The position numbers and the translations under genes were made by a program. The notes under the pieces were generated by a model that saw only the letters and a list, made by a program, of their open reading frames with translations, was not told where the DNA came from and searched no databases. A stretch of 42,271 nucleotides of DNA, taken from contig JABGRG010000024.1 of NCBI GenBank assembly GCA_018648445.1, forward strand, positions 1-42,271, read 5' to 3'. Source of the DNA: Rhodospirillales bacterium. Lineage in GTDB: Bacteria > Pseudomonadota > Alphaproteobacteria > Rhodospirillales_A > JACZKS01. This document shows positions 41,061-42,271 of this stretch, piece by piece (the stretch's first letter is position 1; each line of letters opens with the position of its first letter).

Positions 41061-42008
41061 ATGACGACCGGCACCATGCCTCTTACGGACACGGCGCCCC
41101 AGCCGAAAAGTGCCTGGCGCAATGCCTTCATCCTGCTCTTGGGCGACCGCTTCGCCTTGGTCTCCCTGATCTATCTGGTCCTGCTTGTGACGGCTGCCGC
41201 GATCGTCCCCGAATTGATCGGTGAAGAGGGAACGAAGATCAATCTGCGACAGCGTAATGCGCCACCCTTCACGCTCGAAAACGGCGCCCTTTATCTCCTT
41301 GGCGGCGACAGCCTGGGCCGACCCATCCTGCCGCTGTTGCTGGAGGGGGCGCGGACGACGCTGCTCATCGCGGTCAGCGTTGTCATCTGCTCGATGGCCG
41401 TGGGTACCGGTATCGGCTTGGTGGCGGGATTCTACCAGCGGCTCCTCGGTGCCTTCATCATGCGTGCCGCCGACGTCATCATGAGCTTCCCCAGCCTGCT
41501 GATGGCGGTCATCGTCCTCTACGTGCTCGAACCGCGTGCGGCCAATGTGGTGATCGTTCTGGGGATTACCCGTCTGCCCCTCTATATCCGTGTCGTGCGC
41601 GCCGAGGTGCTGGAGATCCGCGAACGCCTGTTCGTGGAATCCGCGCGGGCCTCGGGGGCCACCAATCTACGCATTATTGTCCTTCATATCCTGCCGGTCA
41701 TCATTCCGACCATCTGCACCGTCGCGACCCTCGATTTCGCGGGCGTGATGCTGTCCGAATCCAGCCTCAGCTTTCTCGGGGTTGGCGTCCAACCACCGAC
41801 CGTGACCTGGGGCCTGATGGTGGCCATGGGGCGCAACTTCCTGACCTCCGCCTGGTGGTTGGCCTTCTGGCCGGGTCTCGCGATCCTGCTTACGGCCCTG
41901 GCGACCAATCTGTTGTCCAACTGGCTGCGTCTGGCCATGGATCCGATGCTCCGCTGGCGGCTCGAGGGTACCGAGGGCGAAGAGGAAGAGGAGCGACGCG
42001 ATGTCTGA
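41061..42008 (+). CDS. Peptide-type ABC transporter permease (DppC-like)
   Basis: A 315-residue permease. GAGAGGAG lies before the ATG at 41061. A cytoplasmic tail precedes the first helix (ALVSLIYLVLLVTAAAIVP). LGGDSLGRPILPLLLEGART is the DppC signature loop. The EAA motif is ESARASGATNLRIIVLHILP. SESSLSFLGVGVQPPTVTWG is the typical late segment. Its last 8 bases overlap the next gene, implying translational coupling. The C-terminus EGEEEEERRD is unusually acidic. Confidence 0.95.
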   Translation: MTTGTMPLTDTAPQPKSAWRNAFILLLGDRFALVSLIYLVLLVTAAAIVPELIGEEGTKINLRQRNAPPFTLENGALYLLGGDSLGRPILPLLLEGARTTLLIAVSVVICSMAVGTGIGLVAGFYQRLLGAFIMRAADVIMSFPSLLMAVIVLYVLEPRAANVVIVLGITRLPLYIRVVRAEVLEIRERLFVESARASGATNLRIIVLHILPVIIPTICTVATLDFAGVMLSESSLSFLGVGVQPPTVTWGLMVAMGRNFLTSAWWLAFWPGLAILLTALATNLLSNWLRLAMDPMLRWRLEGTEGEEEEERRDV

Positions 42009-42271
42009 AGCTCCCGCTGGCGCGGCTCCCTTGCTGGAAGTGCGCGATCTGAAGGTCGAATTTCGTACCGGCAAACGGGTCGTGCGCGCTGTCAATGGTG
42101 TCGATTTCATGGTCAGCGCGGGTGAGACCCTGGCGATCCTGGGTGAGAGCGGTTCGGGCAAGAGCGTCAGTTTCGAGGCCGTGTTGGGAATTTTGGAATC
42201 GCCGCCCGGCTTCGTCACCGGCGGCCAGGCGCGTTATCAGGGACGCAATCTCTTCGATCTGCCGGCCCGCG
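42001..42271 (+). CDS. Peptide-type ABC transporter ATP-binding protein (DppD-like), 3'-truncated by window edge
   Basis: The first 90 codons of an ABC ATPase. LLEVRDLKVEFRTGKRVVRA is the family's opening strand pair. Walker A is GESGSGKS near residue 47, and a GGQARYQGRNLFDLP segment follows. GAGGAG lies about 7 bases before the ATG at 42001, which overlaps the end of the permease gene. The remaining roughly 230 residues, including the signature and Walker B motifs, and probably a second ATPase, lie beyond the right edge. Confidence 0.93.
   Translation, partial: MSEAPAGAAPLLEVRDLKVEFRTGKRVVRAVNGVDFMVSAGETLAILGESGSGKSVSFEAVLGILESPPGFVTGGQARYQGRNLFDLPAR

Overview
The window looks like a catabolic accessory region of an alphaproteobacterium, probably Rhodospirillales-like. 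This is an inference from GC-rich coding sequence, the abundance of TTT (tripartite tricarboxylate), TRAP and ABC uptake systems, and many FCD-type GntR and IclR regulators. I saw no rRNA, tRNA, CRISPR array, insertion sequence or replication origin. Nearly all the DNA is coding, with short gaps and several tail-to-tail gene overlaps.

Left part (1-13.3 kb): a sulfatase/TTT island. A partial TctC solute-binding protein runs off the left edge. Divergent to it is a sulfatase translationally coupled to an unrecognised barrel-like protein. A minus-strand operon tctC-tctB-tctA-sulfatase-sulfatase follows (9944 to 3908), with a divergent IclR regulator and a fourth sulfatase. A convergent SMP-30/lactonase gene closes the block. 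None of the four sulfatases has a signal peptide, so the likely logic is to import a small sulfated organic acid and desulfate it in the cytoplasm.

Middle part (13.4-24.5 kb): an SDR gene broken by a one-base frameshift and a CPA1 Na+/H+ antiporter, then a uronate locus. On the minus strand lie uxaC, an FCD GntR regulator, an SDR, an RraA-like protein and a sugar epimerase. Divergent from them are a UxuA-type mannonate dehydratase and a DctPQM TRAP transporter. UxuB, KDG kinase and KDPG aldolase are absent from the window. The SDR and the RraA-like protein are plausible substitutes, giving a possible kinase-free route to pyruvate.

Right-middle part (24.8-34.5 kb): an amino-compound locus. 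It has a D-threonine-aldolase/D-serine-dehydratase-like PLP enzyme, a threonine-synthase-like PLP enzyme, an FCD GntR regulator, a polar amino-acid ABC transporter, two RidA-family proteins, an IclR regulator and a SelA-like PLP enzyme. A 94-nt block with a GTCCG...CGGAC palindrome occurs once before the PLP genes and once before the ABC operon, so the two probably form one regulon. A 21-bp-arm hairpin sits in the leader of the threonine-synthase-like gene.

Right end (34.5-42.3 kb): a decayed gap with a relic of an enolase-superfamily gene, a beta-lactamase-fold protein with a non-standard start, an intact enolase-superfamily dehydratase/racemase, a divergent FCD GntR with TGTCGAC repeats in its promoter, and a peptide/opine-type ABC transporter whose first ATPase is cut by the right edge.

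Stem-loops lie directly behind the solute-binding protein gene in three transporter operons of different classes. All functions come from reading motifs and gene context by eye; no database search was possible.
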